64,000 nt of DNA from Patiria miniata (GCF_015706575.1 NW_024037070.1:6381874-6445873), one strand, 5' to 3'. Counted from the first letter of the stretch, positions 42,093 through 57,000 are shown. A program made the numbers and translations. Notes: a model not told the origin generated them from the letters alone.

Positions 42093-45000
42093 GTAAGTCC
42101 ATATCAAGGTTATAGGCCCTATAATTTATATCAAATAATATCAAAATGTGTCTATTTTTTCTTAACTTTGAACAATGCCACGCCTTTAAGCACAGGTGGG
42201 TTATCCTAGTTATCCACAAAGCAGACCCGACTTTGTCATTTTAATATCTCAAATATATAGTCACTTTAACCTTATAGCGTGTGTACACCAACTGAACTTT
42301 TAAGGTTTTGAGGTGAAGTTACTCTTTTGTTGGGGAAAAAAGACATATTGAATTTTATAAATGTAAAATAAAATGTTAAGAATCTTAAGAAATTCATAAG
42401 CAACCTGATAGTTCTTTGGGTTCATTTATGACCACTTTCCTGATAATTGACTGCCCTCCGCTGAGAACAAGTGACCTTAGAACTAGGCCTCAACTGATCC
42501 AACAAAGCTCAAAACGTTGAACTTATTTCAGTATGCAAATAGAAAAAAAAAAGAGAAACGGTTCGCTTGTCCGTGCTCTACTGCCGTGTTCTAAAAAAAA
42601 TCCAATTAATGTATTCCCCCAGTTTCCCCCGAATTAGGGACGAAAACTGTATTTCGGATTGCAAATTCGCTTAGGACACTCTGCGTCGTAGAGTCTATTT
42701 GGTCTTTTAATAATTTGGTTCTTGTCCACGCGCGTATAGTTTGGTTTTAAAATTAGAGCGGGACGCTGCTACTCCCCCCCCCCCCCAAAAAAAATCTAAT
42801 TGGATGTTCTTTCCTGGGAAGATGCTTTCAGTGCAATATGTTATTTGGGAGTCCCAAAGATTTTATGCCCCAAGATAGCAAATTCAATTTGAACACTGAC
42901 AAAGTACAGGGCGCTATACACTCCCATTATCACGGACGTGCCAACTTTAACGAGGCGTTAGCCTCAGCCAAGAATATTGCATCCAGTTCCCTTTTGCCAA
43001 CAATTACTCCTGCTCGAGTTATAACGATATTTTTGCAGCTCCATCATGCTTTGAAATTAACGATTGCACACCGGCATACGATAATTACAACCAAACATTA
43101 TAAAACGGGATCAAAGACGATAAGGCCCAAGGTGCAACGCCATTGTAGGCCATGTATAGATATAGAAATCAGTTCTTTGGTTTGGATGCTAATTTAAAAT
43201 TCCTCTTTTGCTTCATTTCGCTCAAGACGTTTAAAAACTAGCTTGACCCAGTATGCGATATTGTCCTCACAAGACACCAAATGTGATCAAGAGTGCACAA
43301 TAAAATAAACACAACCATAACTTAATTGCAGCGGGCAAAGAATTCAGGGTTCCCGTAATAACGCTCCCCCAATTATGCGATTCTCCTTTTGTCCTGGATA
43401 CGAGGGCTGCCGACATCATTGTGACTGTCAGCACGCGGGACGGTCAGATTTGATTAAGGGCAAATCTCAAATACGCCAGATCGCAAAAGGCAACTATTTT
43501 GCGTGCTGCATAAGAGATATCTGTTTGTTGTCCAGTGAACACGCACAGCTAGCTATACGGACGACGGGGGATAAACACACAATGAAATAAAGAGAAAAGG
43601 CAAATAAAGCGAGCCAAGGGGCCGGCGGAAGATGCATTAGTTTTGACAGTAATTATCCTTGGTCAACTGCCTCATTTGAGTGTGCTGAAAATTGTGACCA
43701 ATCGCATCACACCTGCATGTTATGATTATCACACGTTCCATCGTGGCTCTTCAAAAAACAAAAACAAAAAAACAAAGTACGCGCTGCATAAACCGTGCGA
43801 ATAGTTGTGAAAATCAGTGATTCTTAATTAAATTCTTGCCAACCGATAACGGTACTTATTTTTAACGGTCCTTCCCGTCAACTTCTTCGCGTCGGCCGTT
43901 GATTGCAGTGTCGCGGTGTGAAAACTCCATCAGGAGCATGAAGCGTAAAACCAGAAAGTCAGAAAGTAATGATTGGATTAATGACCTTACTCCAATCATT
44001 CTATGCAAGTGTGATTTGTGACGTGGGATATGGCGTTTTGTTTACCCCGGCGAGGGGTGCATGTAACACTCGAGGTTTCAAAACAACATGTTCCACATCA
44101 CAGCAGTCATTATTGTTTTGTTGTACACTCTAAAAAAGCATTAGTCAGATTTGACTAGAAACCAGTCAAATTTGACTAGCCATTCAGGGTCAGCTGAGTG
44201 CAACTGAAAATCAGTCAATCTTACTAAATTTTTCCAGTCAGTATTCCTGGCTTTGAAGAAATAGTTATGCGAATAACTGAAATTGGAGTCGAACCCAACT
44301 ACTTTTTCTAGTCATAGTATGAAATTTTGCATGTTCGACTAAATTCCTAGTCAATTTCCAATAACTAGGAAAACCAGTCAATAATTTGACTAAGTTGTTT
44401 TTAGAGTGTATCGCACTGATAATTCAAAACGATTTTGGTTGAATGATTGCGTCGATGATCTATACGGTGCGAGTCCCCTTTTCGTTTAGGCCAGTGTGCT
44501 TTCCTTTCTTTCAACTAAATTTTCATTTCTACACGACTCTCGGTATCATTTTCTTGTGAGGGCGTCAAACGATGCAATCCTTAGAGCTAGAGCGCTTACT
44601 CCTCATTCTTGCGCGCGCAGACGCTTTGAAGCATGTTTAAAGCCGTCCTGGGCGCAGACATTTTAAATTCATGTGCGTGTTTGTAGAACATTAATGAAAT
44701 TAGATGGATTAAATTTTGAAAGTGTACTGTAAATGCAACGCGCTAGGAGAACGTCACGCGTGTTACGGTTAAAACAAAACACGGTTAATCAAGGCTGCAG
44801 CCAACCTCGTCCCCAGGGTGTCGAACAGTACGCGCCCTTCACTCACCATGGTATTGGATCATTTGCATGTGCAAGATTTTTGAACACGTATGCAAATGAG
44901 GAACAGTCTGGTGCCTGGATATGCGTTACATTAGCGTTTGTTTTTTTATGCGGTGTCTGGGGTAAAAAATAGAGTCAATTCGTCGAAGCGCGAGCACGGC

Positions 45001-48000
45001 GTGAGTTACGAAAACATATTTTAAAATTAAACTGTTACGGATCTTATCGAGACAACATGCAGTATCATATCTCATATTAATATGAGCAAATTTGGAAAGG
45101 AAATTAGTATTTTCGAGAAGGCGTGGACGAATGATCGCGAAAACACGTACTGCACGTTGTGAATAATAGCACCAAGTACACGATAAAAATCCATTACAAG
45201 CCAATTGCGGTATCGAATCAGAATACAAGAAGAAAGTTTCCTATCCAGGGCTTTCTATTGGAAGCGTGGTTGGAAATAAAGTAAGCACTGGGGACGAGGT
45301 TGGGCTGCAGCGGATACGCTCACGCGTTGCGCTGCTTGCGTAGATCAAAATGACACGCTCATTGCTGATCGTGCGTTTCGGTTTTGGGCGTATCTGCTTC
45401 GATGACGCACCGGTATGGAATACAAACGCAGATATGCATATAGCCGTACAAAAGCCGTACAAAATTTCTAGTTCTCCATAGGTTTGTGTACAAACATGGA
45501 TGCGCCCAGGCCGGGCATCACTTTGTACCTAAGTTCGCGCTCTAGTAACTTTAACGCATCTCTATGATGCAACCATATAAGCATCAGTATATCTATTTGT
45601 CAAAAATGAAGTAGAATACATTTCCCAGCCTTTTGTCTGCTATTATAGAAGAACTGACAATAGACCGGGAAATGTATTGTACTCTCATTTTGACAAATAT
45701 AAAGTCGGAGTCTTATGATAGCATCGTCACAGAAGACCCCACGGGAAATGAACATCGAGTTTTCATGTCTTTGGAGGCCTTAAAAAATCATCTCTCAGCT
45801 GATCAACCTTCGACTTTCGCTCAGATTTTGTTCACAAGCCATTGACCGCAAGAGATGCCTGCCATGTGCGATAAGCTGTTATTTCTGCACCCCGACGCAG
45901 GAAGTGCACATTACGAGCATGAGTGATGATACTCTTGACTTAAATCCACCTGAAGATTATTGAAAGGTGTGTTACGGCCTGAGATGCCCCAAACATTGTA
46001 TGTTTTAGATTGTTTACTGATCCTATTTCAAAGGATCTAGTTGAGAGGGAAGGTACTTTATATTTTACCGTTCACGAGAAAATACGCAAAAAAACCGGTT
46101 GTTTACTTCGGATGCGGCGGACATTTTTTTGTCACACGCACACGTATTTCACGCCGTATCTATTCAATGTACGCTACACGTTGTGTGTTGTTTCTAACAG
46201 TCCGCAAAATGCGAAACACTCAGGATTCACAACTAGCACTAAAGAGAGTTCTCGCATGGTTCTCGCAAAAATTAACCTATCGCGGTAGATTCGCGTCAAC
46301 GCAGCTTGGACGCGGAACGCGCAAGGCCGAGAAATTTCATGGGGTTGTCTAAGTGGCGTGGCTAACTCGCAAAAGGCAATAGGTCAATATCACTGTAACA
46401 CGCAATAATGACGTTTACAACTTCTATCCAATTAATAATTTGAAACGCATTTTGTAGTCCAATTTGGTGCATTCCAGAGGGTAACGTGCATTAAAGGCAA
46501 ATTCAGGCGAGATATTGTGATAAAACTGAAGAAAAAAAAAGAGAACAACAAGATACATCTGATCACGATTATAAAGAGGGGAACAATTTCCAAGTTTTGA
46601 ACAATACAAAAATTAATACAAAAATTAATTGAACCGCACACAATTTGATCAATATGGTAAAAAGCAGTGGCAATTTGAGGGAATAAGGGAATAAATGTGT
46701 TCTTGGCCGGTTTTACTCACTATGCTTCAGACCGGTTGGAGTCTGGATGCTGATAATTGCGCGCGATTGCACGTGTAATTTTCAACATTTGAATTTGCCT
46801 GTCGGGTCAGGTGTGCTTGTGCGAAGTATGAGGGGTCATGCACACAACATTGTCAGACGAGACTTGTGCAACATAATCCACTCAAAATTACGTGTTAAAA
46901 AAAATCTATACGTTGAAAACTCAGAACAAGTTTATGCATAAAATGTAACAGTTTCACGAACGATTTTCAATATGTTCTGAAACATCTTCTGTAAAATTGT
47001 ATGGAGAAAAATATCAATTTGGATGAGGCAACTAAAATAACACATGCAATCTAATTCATTTGGAAGAATAAAGTATACACTCCCCAGCAGTTTATGTCAA
47101 TTCTTCAGAATATTAACGGGGAAAATTTATTTATTACGTTAAAATTTGCCTGTCGTTTTCTTTTTGGAGTGGCATGCTAATTGACGTGTGTCGTCATTTC
47201 TCTGAGGACAGGATCAGGACGCAGAGGGCGTATTCGAAACCGTGTTCTCGGGTGACCCGCAAACAGTGTTCTCGTGTTGCCGACTACTAACACCAAAGTG
47301 TACGTGTTCATCTTTTCAAACCGTGGACGAAAAAATTACCAGAGAACAAAAGAGAACAATATCGTCCAGGATTCCCAGCAAACGTCCGCGATTGGGGTCG
47401 TGTACAAAACCTATGGGAGTCCTCCTAAAAAGTTGAACACACGTTTGTGTGCGTGTGGAGTGCAGCTGGGCGAAAATCCAAGATGGGAGCCTTCGTATCA
47501 AAACGCGTGATGAAAACTAGGGAAAGTTGATTGAATTAATCCCAAAACGGCTATACAAATTGGCAAAGACGGGGCTGACAAGCTCACTGTATGACCTCGT
47601 GATTTCAATGTAATGCACAAAATGAGTACTTTCAATGTTATGCCCCAAAAAACGCGATGAATGAGGGTTTTCATTGTTATGCACAAAAAGTAACGCAGCT
47701 GAGCAAACATTCAAGACGGCAGCCTCCGTATTAAAAGGCGGGATGAACAAAGGGACAATTAATTGAATTAATACGAAAATCCCGAAGCGGCTATAAAAAT
47801 TGGCCGAGACAAGGCTGACAAGCCCAGCTCTATGACCACGTACATTTTTTTTATCGTTATTGCTCCTGCACTGAATGAGTGCCTTCAATGTTATGCACAA
47901 AACGTAACGCAAGTTCCAGTAGGGGCCTAAGTCCGCCATCTTTGTTCTAGCCGTTCTTTATCTACTCTCCAATAAGTGGGGATTAAAAATACTGTTCGAG

Positions 48001-51000
48001 AACACTGCTCGCGTGTTGGTTCTCGTCATTCGAAACCCCATTCTCGTGTTCATTCGACACGAGAACGTGGTTTCGAATACGCCCTCAAAGAGAGTGTATC
48101 GGTCAGTTGCTAATCACCTGACGTGTTACGTCTTAATCATAGTCTCCTGGGATACCACTGTTGCCTTGGCAACAAGCTATTTGGATGGTTTTCCTTCGTC
48201 TTTTTGGACTGACCGTGGTTCTTAAGGAAACCTTCTTTTCTTCTTAAATGTCCTCTCCGTTTTTATTCTTCACGGTATCTGCTGACATTTAAATCATGGC
48301 CAGACCACTTGAGGTTATGTTTCGCCGCATGTTAGTCAAGAGGTCGTCAGTCTGATTGCCCAATGTCTTACGGCAGATACTCGTGTTTTAACCTTGCCGT
48401 CCCCGTTCACGGTGACGGATACTCGGTTCGCCGTCTCTTTACTAGCTCACATCCACACTTCAGACATCGCCGTCATCAAGAGCCATGTTAAAAGCCTTCA
48501 ACGTAGAGCTATGAGGACATGCATGCTCTCTCTCACCTAATACTCTATGTTTTAAGACAAACATGGCTTGTGCTCTTCATAATTATCGATTTGTTTTTCT
48601 TTTCCGCAATTTCTGCTCCTTCTGTGGCACTTTGTACCGCGAGTAGAGCTTTCAGCTTTGCATTGGTCAAATTAAAAGCAAACACAACGCTTTTAAGAAA
48701 AGTTCACTCCCTTTCAAGAAACCTTTTTTTGTTGTTGTTCAGCTTCGTATTGAAATATAAACAGTCCGTGACACAGTTGTTTTCCCCCATTCGAACCAAG
48801 AGCTTTATATGCTTCTCTAAAAGGCCCTTGTTTTTACGAGGAGGTTTAGGTCATGATTACGCAGCCACCTAATTAGATGGGAAAAATCCTGCTGACGTCC
48901 TCAGAGCATGCCACTTGGATATTATTTGCACGGATAGAAACGGTGGGTGTGTTTCTTTTGTTGGTGATGTAGCTCGTCTTAGAGAACCGTCGATTCAAAA
49001 TAATTCTGATACGTGGTTATGACGAAACGGGAACTTATAGCGCTCACAACCCTCATTTCCTATTTTATTCCGAATAGGCCTATATACTAAAAGGGTTTTT
49101 ATCGAAACATTAAGGGTAAAATACGGCGCCCAGAAAAAATGTCCAACTTCAAACGCGAATTACTCGAAACAACGTTTTCGCTTATTCGTCGGTATGTCAG
49201 TTCTACGACGAATATTGTCTATCAAAAAGAAAGCCAAAGTCGTCCAACTTTATTCACTATCGGGGAGACTTTGGTAAAGACTCTTTGTGCGTCATTGACC
49301 AATTACCATGGAATACTACATGTGTTGTGCAGGTGACTGCTCTATGTTCCGACCCCCCCGTTCCGACGGCTCACCCTATGTTCCGACACCCCTATGTTCC
49401 GACAATCCTTTGTTCCGACAACTCAACCTATATGTTCCGACACCCCTATGTTCTGACACCCCTTTGTTCCGACAACTCAACATATATATGTTCCGACACC
49501 CCTATGTTCCAACACCCCTATGCTCCGACACCCTTTGTTCCGACTACTTAACCTATGATCCGACACCCCTATGTTCCGACAGCCCTGTTCCGACAACCTG
49601 CACATAAAATTGTATACTCCTGGTGAGGGTTAGGGTTAGGGTAATGTTTAGGGTAAAGGTTAGAGATAGGGATAAGAATATGTGCAGTCGGAACATGGGG
49701 GGTGGAACATAGGGATGTCGAGACATATAGGTTGAGTTGTCGGAACATAGGGGTGTCGGAACATAGAGGTGCAACTGTTGTGCACACTTGTATGGAAAGA
49801 AATGCATACTACAGGTGACTATTTGTAGCCTTGGGGGCGGTTAGGGTTTCAAAGGCCTCATGAGGGAATGTCGCCCAAGGAACAATTCTGAGTGGGGATT
49901 ATGGATTTTAACTTGAACCCGGAAGACAATTCAAGTGTGCCAGTCTTATAAGCTTCAGAGTTGTCTGGAAAATCAGACAGACTGGACATGGCGATATAGC
50001 GTTAACTTGGTGAAACTGAAAATCGGTCAGAATAATTTAGGTTTTCCCGCCTATTTTAACACATTGTTCGTTCAAATTCAGCAACAACCTATATTTGTTT
50101 TGCGCATGCGGCGGAGTTTGGTTTTTAATGATGCCGACTGAACTGCCTCCATGTTAAACATTGTTGCTTATGATGTCACCGTTTTCACGAAGAGACGGGC
50201 ACGTGAAAATTGACAAATTTGTTATTAGATTTCCAGTTTTTTTCTCACTATTTTGCTTTTAAAACATGGTACTTGAGCATTTTGACATGCTTCCGTAAGC
50301 AAAACATCATAATTCCTAAACTATATTAATGATGCCAGGGGTAGGCCTCTCAATAATTGCATTTTGCGTCTTCCGGCACGAAGAGACGCGAACATGCCTG
50401 CTCCTAGAACACGTACAAAACCTATTGCACGGAAAGGCGTGAAAGTAGGTCAACTGAGATTTTCGATTTCACGAAGGGACGGGTTATGGGAGGGACATCT
50501 TTGTTACATTGGCAGCTGCGCGCGGGTAAACACGCGCGCTCCTTCCCTTTGGAAAAAAAACACATTGAAAACTGGGATTTTCGTTTTTACGAGGGGACGG
50601 ATTAATTTTGGCTAATTAACCACTGTGTTAATTCTAATTACCGGGCTCAAATTGAAGGTTACCCATCAACAAATTATGTGAAGGTTAATAGTTGTTGCAA
50701 AGTAGAAGTTTTTGCAGTTTTGAAATAGGAGAAACATGTCTTGCGATTATCTCGAAAACGGTGTTTCTTCAAAAATCCACATGCCCGTCCCGTCGTTAAA
50801 ACGGTGATGCTATGATGAGCGCAGTGCCTCCTGCAGTCTGCATTTCTAGCGACTGAGCTGGAGATAGAAATGACATGTCTTTGTGTGTCGATGATTCTGC
50901 AGGCTCTAGCCCTGCCAATCGTAAATGCTAATAGCCCCGTGTAGCTATAAATATCCCTCAATAATGCGCGTTCCGGCCTGTTTTCGCCTAGCTGAGACTG

Positions 51001-54000
51001 CCAAGTAGGCTGCCTTGCCGTGTACGGCCTACATTTTGTATGCGTACAAAACAAGTGTTATCTTTTCTTTATCGGAGGGTTTTGAACTCTTGGGTTTTTC
51101 TTACAGGTCATGTTCTATTTTGTCTGAATTGCAACTTTGTGCACCAAAACCCTAGGTCTGTTTGACTACATGGCATTTCACTGCCACACGCCAAATGTAA
51201 AATAAACTACCACTGAGGCGTATTCCAAATTTGTAATGCACTTTTTGGATTTTCCAGTCAACAGAAGAAATTCGTAATCATTTCTGTTGCCTTACATCCT
51301 GGTGAGACAGTTGGGATTCATCCCTCGTCCCAACTAAAGTTTAAATTGTGTGGATTGGAAATGACAGACGCAGCGGAAAACACACGTTTATTTGATTCAT
51401 TAACCTATATAGGATCAAGAACAGTGGTTAGCCATAAAGTCTGCTTAATCAAACGCACGATTTTAGACGATAGTCCAATGTCCAGTTTGAATTATAACAC
51501 CTCACCCACAAATTCTGTGTCTTGATTGGCCTAGAGCGAGTCACATGATACTTTCTATTTTTGCTATCTTTCTGTGCAAGGCCAAAAGTACTAAACCCGT
51601 AGCAACCAAAGTACTGTACCATTAGCAACCAAAGTACTATTTCCACGGCGCGGTATTTGTGTGCAGATGCATGCTGGTGTGCGCGTTGCGCGAAGCGCGT
51701 ATTGTTCATCATTCACAAGAGAGCGCGCCACAGGGTTGGGTTCAAACATTTCAGGAAGGGGTAGTTTGGAAGAGAGAAATACATTTCCCACCAAATTGAA
51801 TTTATTTTAATTGTGTTCAGATTTAAATAATTTAAAGTATTAAAACCAAGCAGAATCTGTCGGTGAAGTGTTATGAAACAAATATTGAATGCTTTATCTC
51901 GTGGTGAAGTAAACCTAGCCTCCCTCGGTGATTCCAAGGAGCATTCTATTTTACCTCGGCTTCGCCTCGGGAAAAATAAAATGTCCATGGATAACCTCGG
52001 GAGGCTAGTTTCACTACACCACTCGAAGCATTCATTATATAACCGACATACAGATCATTGTCATTTGATTGGTGGAACTCACATCACGTGACATTTGTTA
52101 TTACTGCCATTCACGCAGGGGCTCAAAAAGTACTATCTATGGCAGTAGGCTAGCGAGAACATGTCTCGGACGCTGATCAGGCCCAATTCAAAACATGATT
52201 CAGCAAGTTTTGATTTGAAATCGAAATCCTAGAATGTTTTTCTCGAAATATACAGCTGAAGATGATTTGCAACTTCATCAGGTTAGTTGTTCAGCACCCT
52301 TCTTTAGATTTTGAGCACTTTGTTGCTTCATACGAACAAAATGCACAAATTACAAATGATGGACTATACCTATAAATCACATTAAAAGCTAATAAAGGTT
52401 TTCTCGGCCAATTTCCTAAAATGTTCATTAACTTCTGAAAATAGGTCATTCATTTTCGTCTGAATTGGAGAATCGCTCTGAACGTGCGCTTCGTTTTCGC
52501 TACCAGAGGAATCGATTCCGTTTCAGTGGGGGTATGGAAATTGGCCGGGAAAACCTATATTAGCTTTTAATGTGATTTAAAGGTATAGTCCATCATTTGT
52601 AATTACAATCAATTAAGTGATTGAGCAGCACCTTTCGTTTGTGTCCTTTCAGATTCGTTTGCGAGACTTCTTTTGGGCTTTTAGAGGGCGATTATGAGTT
52701 TAATGCCATCGGCACCAGACACAATTAGGGGTTTCTTTTCATTAACCGTCAATAAAATTAGCTGTATACCTGAAATCAATTTAGAAAAAGTATGCTTGCA
52801 TAAACGAATGCACAGGTAACGGAATTGGCCACCTGTTTCTCAAAACCGAATGCACAGACAATGAAAACGGTTGGACTTTCGTTGATTTGAAGTGGGATCA
52901 AAGACGTGCATTCAAATTCAGACGAAAAGGAAAGACTGATTTTCAGAAGTGAATGAACATTTCGGGAAAAAGGCCGGGAAAACCACACTCTCCAAAAACT
53001 CTTAATTTTGTTTCAGACAGAATATGGAGAAAAAAATCCAACAAGGAACGGTACCCATCTTTCATGCCATAAAGACAAGGGTAGAGTGTTTTGGGGACAT
53101 ACCAATTACTTTCTGTTGGGGAAAAAGGTATAAACGTTACACTGTTTTTATCATATTCCAGTATGTTCGACAACTGTATCGACATGTACGACGTGTACAA
53201 GGTGGAGACAATAGGCGACGCCTACATGGTGGCTTCGGGCCTACCCGAACCCACGGCCAACCACGCCTGTGAGATCGCCTGCATGGCGCTGGACCTGCTA
53301 CGGGAGGTGCAACTCTTCCGGATACCGCACCTTCCTGCGGAGAGCCTTAGTCTGAGAGTCGGCTTGCACTCAGGTGAACAAGGGGATTATTGTCTTATAG
53401 CAATCTAGTTTTTGTCGGCAAAATTGTTGCCCATCGCAACCTACTTTCCGCTTCGAACAGCACCCCCATCAGTCAGATTTGTCAAGCACCCCCACCCCCT
53501 TGATCTTGCGGATGCCAGATGATTGGAACAATTCTTGGCTATTTCAGCCCGGAGTGATGTGTCGGCAAATTTGATTTCGCACTCCCCCCCCCCCCTCATT
53601 CAAATCGGTCTAGCGACGTCGGTTCTTCTGACCTGACATGTAAATGAAATTGTGTGAAATTGCCATAGTTTCCTTTTGTTTTATATATCACAGGCTCATG
53701 TGTAGCTGGAGTTGCTGGAATAAAGATGCCTCGGTATTGTCTCTTCGGGGACACCGTAAACACTGCATCGCGGATGGAATCTACGGGCAAAGGTAAAGTG
53801 TCCTAATTGAAATGACAAATGACGTCATACATTTTGAAGCATTTAGTAATGCACTCATGATTGAACGTACACGCGTATTAATTTAGATTAAGTTGTCTTG
53901 TGAAAGGGAGGTGCACTCCCTATGATGCATAGGTCCCCTATCCATAGCTAACTGTGTCACGTTGTGACAATGTCTACAACATCATTGCAACTTCATAAAA

Positions 54001-57000
54001 GAAATAAAATTCAAAGTTTACAGAACAGCATAATAAATAACCCGAGCTGTACGCAACGCTGGTAACATTGCACAGCCGTTTTTGCAACCTATATACATGT
54101 ATATATACAAAATTATATAACAATAAATTAAGCGTACGGTTTTGGCAACTAGGCTGCAACGTTTTTATGACTCGTGACAAGTCTACAAAAGAAAGTGGCT
54201 TGGTATGTTGGCGTCGACAAAACCATGTCTGTCGTAGCCCCAACAAATGCAGTCGTGTTCACTTACCTAGCGGTACAGTACCTAGAGGTAGTACTCGTAC
54301 CTGCAAGTGGTGTAACGGTCAATAAAAACCCCGTACTGTCTCAACGGAGATTTCTTACGGGATTCGTTAAGTCAATTTGAATGGGGTTGGTTGTGACTAT
54401 ACAGATTTGCCAAGAGACCAACAAACGGGAAGTAATGCGGTCACACCCCTACAACCCCCTCTAGCGTGACTCTCTTGACTATTCTTTACCTGAAAGTACA
54501 CGAATAGTAATGTTGATTTCCTGGCGGACTCCCAAGTAACGTGTGTGCCAGTTCTGCGGAATGTTCCCATTGCAAACACGAAATTCTACAAACTACAATC
54601 TTGAGGGCAAATCTCGAGAGCAAATCTTGAGAGCAAATCTTGAGAGAACGTCTATGATCAGAGTAAATTCCTTAAAGCCTCCCGTAAAAAAGTGATTGCA
54701 GTAGGTCTATAGGGTGCCTGCTCGTACCATGACAGTGTAATTCTCCAATTTGATTTCCCCAGTGACTTGCAGGGTTCACTGACCCATGGCGGACTAAAAC
54801 TCTCATTTCTTTCTAGACAGCTCAGGTGTACGTTGAATACGTTGTGGAATTAATGAAGACATAATCACCAGCGTATGTGTCTTCAATTTCTGCAGTGCCA
54901 TTTGAAACACGTATACTGCGAAGGATAATAATGTGTCGTGCGAAGTTGGTTGGTTGCTGCAAGATAATTTAAAAATTAAACGGAAATGAAATGAAATGAA
55001 ATTGAAGTTTAATTGGAATTCTACCTCGTCACCACTAGCACTGAAGGACTTACGTGAAGATTGCACCTGCCACCGGTATTCTATCGTCACACTTGAGAGA
55101 GCTCATTATTTTTACAAAAGAGAGCACCCCTATATACCGGTACCCCGGCACATACGGCTCAGGGCATTTTTGTACAACGGGAGGGCATCAGAGTCGAATG
55201 CCTCAAAATGTGTCCGTCATTTATGACTTGGGAGGGAACGTAAGTCCTTCAGTGCTAGTGGTGACTCGGTAGAATTCCAATTTTTAACTAATACTGCAAG
55301 AAACTTGCGCGATCCTCCTGGCATGTAGTCAGTTAGTATAAGCATACTTTTCAGTGTACCTAACCAAAACCAACAACGACCTTATTTGACCCCTAGATGA
55401 CCTTTGACCACTTCAGATGTCTTACGTCATCTGAAGTCACCCTACTCAAAGATTATTGTCACGGGCAACTTCAAGTGGTTGAGATTGAAGTCCGACTTTT
55501 CATATGACAGCATTAAGCAGGACCGTTTGGAACAAAAGTCCCAACGCCCGATGACTGAAAGGAAAGAATTTGTTGTTCTACCTTTGAGTGTCGGTCCTCG
55601 AGGGTTATGTAGAACACGTACCCATCTTCGTAAACACCCAATCGTGGACCCCCTATTGTCCCTAATCCTCATTCCTTTGTTTGTACTTATTTTTTAGCAA
55701 CAGCTCTCATTGGTTTTGTACACAAATTTCAATCGTGGAAGTTCGGTCAATCGTGGACGTGTTGTTTCTGCCCTAACCCTTTTGTCCCAAGTCCACGATT
55801 GCCGGTGTTAACATTCTCACCTTTACACATCACAGAAGGAATACACTATCGCAATATCCCCCTTTCTAGCTTAAAATTGAGCCAGGGGATAAATATGTAA
55901 GCACCAACACTCCACAACAGCTAGAAGATACCCTCTCCCACCTTCAACGATTAGATTTTTGATTAAATGAGCCACTAAAGCCAAAAAAAAAAAAAAAAAA
56001 AAAACCACCCACTTTAGCACCCCGAAACCCAAAACCTGGATATATAAGTACGGTCGTCTATCTTATCGGGCGGTAATTGGAGCGCTCGCGCACACCGAAT
56101 GCTAATTTACTAAATGCGTCCCCAGGTTTACAAGTATCACCAGTTTCTGGGCACAGAATTGAATCATCAACAGGTCAGACAGTGATCTTGTAATGTGAAA
56201 CTGAACAAAACAAATCCACATGAAATACCAACGTCCCCTGTGGCCTTTAAATCAAGATCGGTAATGACAGAAAACTGAATTATTCTGCGTGGGCACGATA
56301 TCTATTTTATTAGAAAAGGCTTACCCTTTCAGGTATCTCTGATCGTCTTAAATGCCCTTCCAAAAGTCCTTCTGGGAAAATACCGGATTGCAGTTGTGCT
56401 AGATGACGACGGGGTCGAGCGTTGGTTGAGTCGCTGAAATGGGTATTCCGGTCTGAAAGCTCTGACAATGTCATGTTTTGGATTGTTTAGTTATAATATA
56501 TCATAGGTCTGGTTGAAAGGAAAGGACATTTTGTATCATACGGCTACGTATTTTCAGCGTACTTCAATGAAGTGTACATGTGTGTCATATAATACACACA
56601 GTGCCAGTACACGCATGTTGTTCTATACACGTTCACAGAATGCGAACCACTGTGCGGCAGGATTGTAGCACTCAACAGCTCGATTTTTTTTCCGGAGTCA
56701 ACATTGTGACCCCGAAATTCGTTCTCGCCCGGTTCTCGCAAAAATAATAACGCCCAGTTTTAAAAAGATGGTTGTGTGAACGTTTTTTTTCCTATTTTTA
56801 AATGATCTTTCAAATTAATATATTTTGTTTAAAACGCCTTTTGTAGCACAATTTGGCGCATTCAAGGCTGTAATGCCCTTTTAAGCCTTCTCACAAAATT
56901 TGCCAAAGACTTCTTAACAACTTAGCTATAGAGGTCAATGGTCTCGAGTTTCGCCCCTTTATTGCAGTGAGCACACGTTGTTGTTTTCATTTTCAGAGGC

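Larger units (their letters stand above)
42093..53161 (+). other. NIT guanylate cyclase intron 1 (11.07 kb)
   Basis: GT-AG intron inside the cyclase domain. It holds the repeats listed below. Short frames at 42838-43197 and elsewhere have no support as genes. 42093-44123 shows only a C run at 42774-42786. Confidence 0.85.

Noticed and set aside
42838..43197. 119-codon open frame in cyclase intron 1
   Set aside because: No domain and no promoter or poly(A) context; the length is within chance for an 11-kb intron.
48519..48872. 117-codon hydrophobic frame in cyclase intron 1
   Set aside because: T-rich DNA gives Phe/Leu runs; no domain or splice support.
49627..49690. Interstitial telomere repeats marking a chromosome fusion
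   Set aside because: Only two or three TTAGGG units, centred inside a phrase element with its own mirrored ends; a mobile core explains it better.
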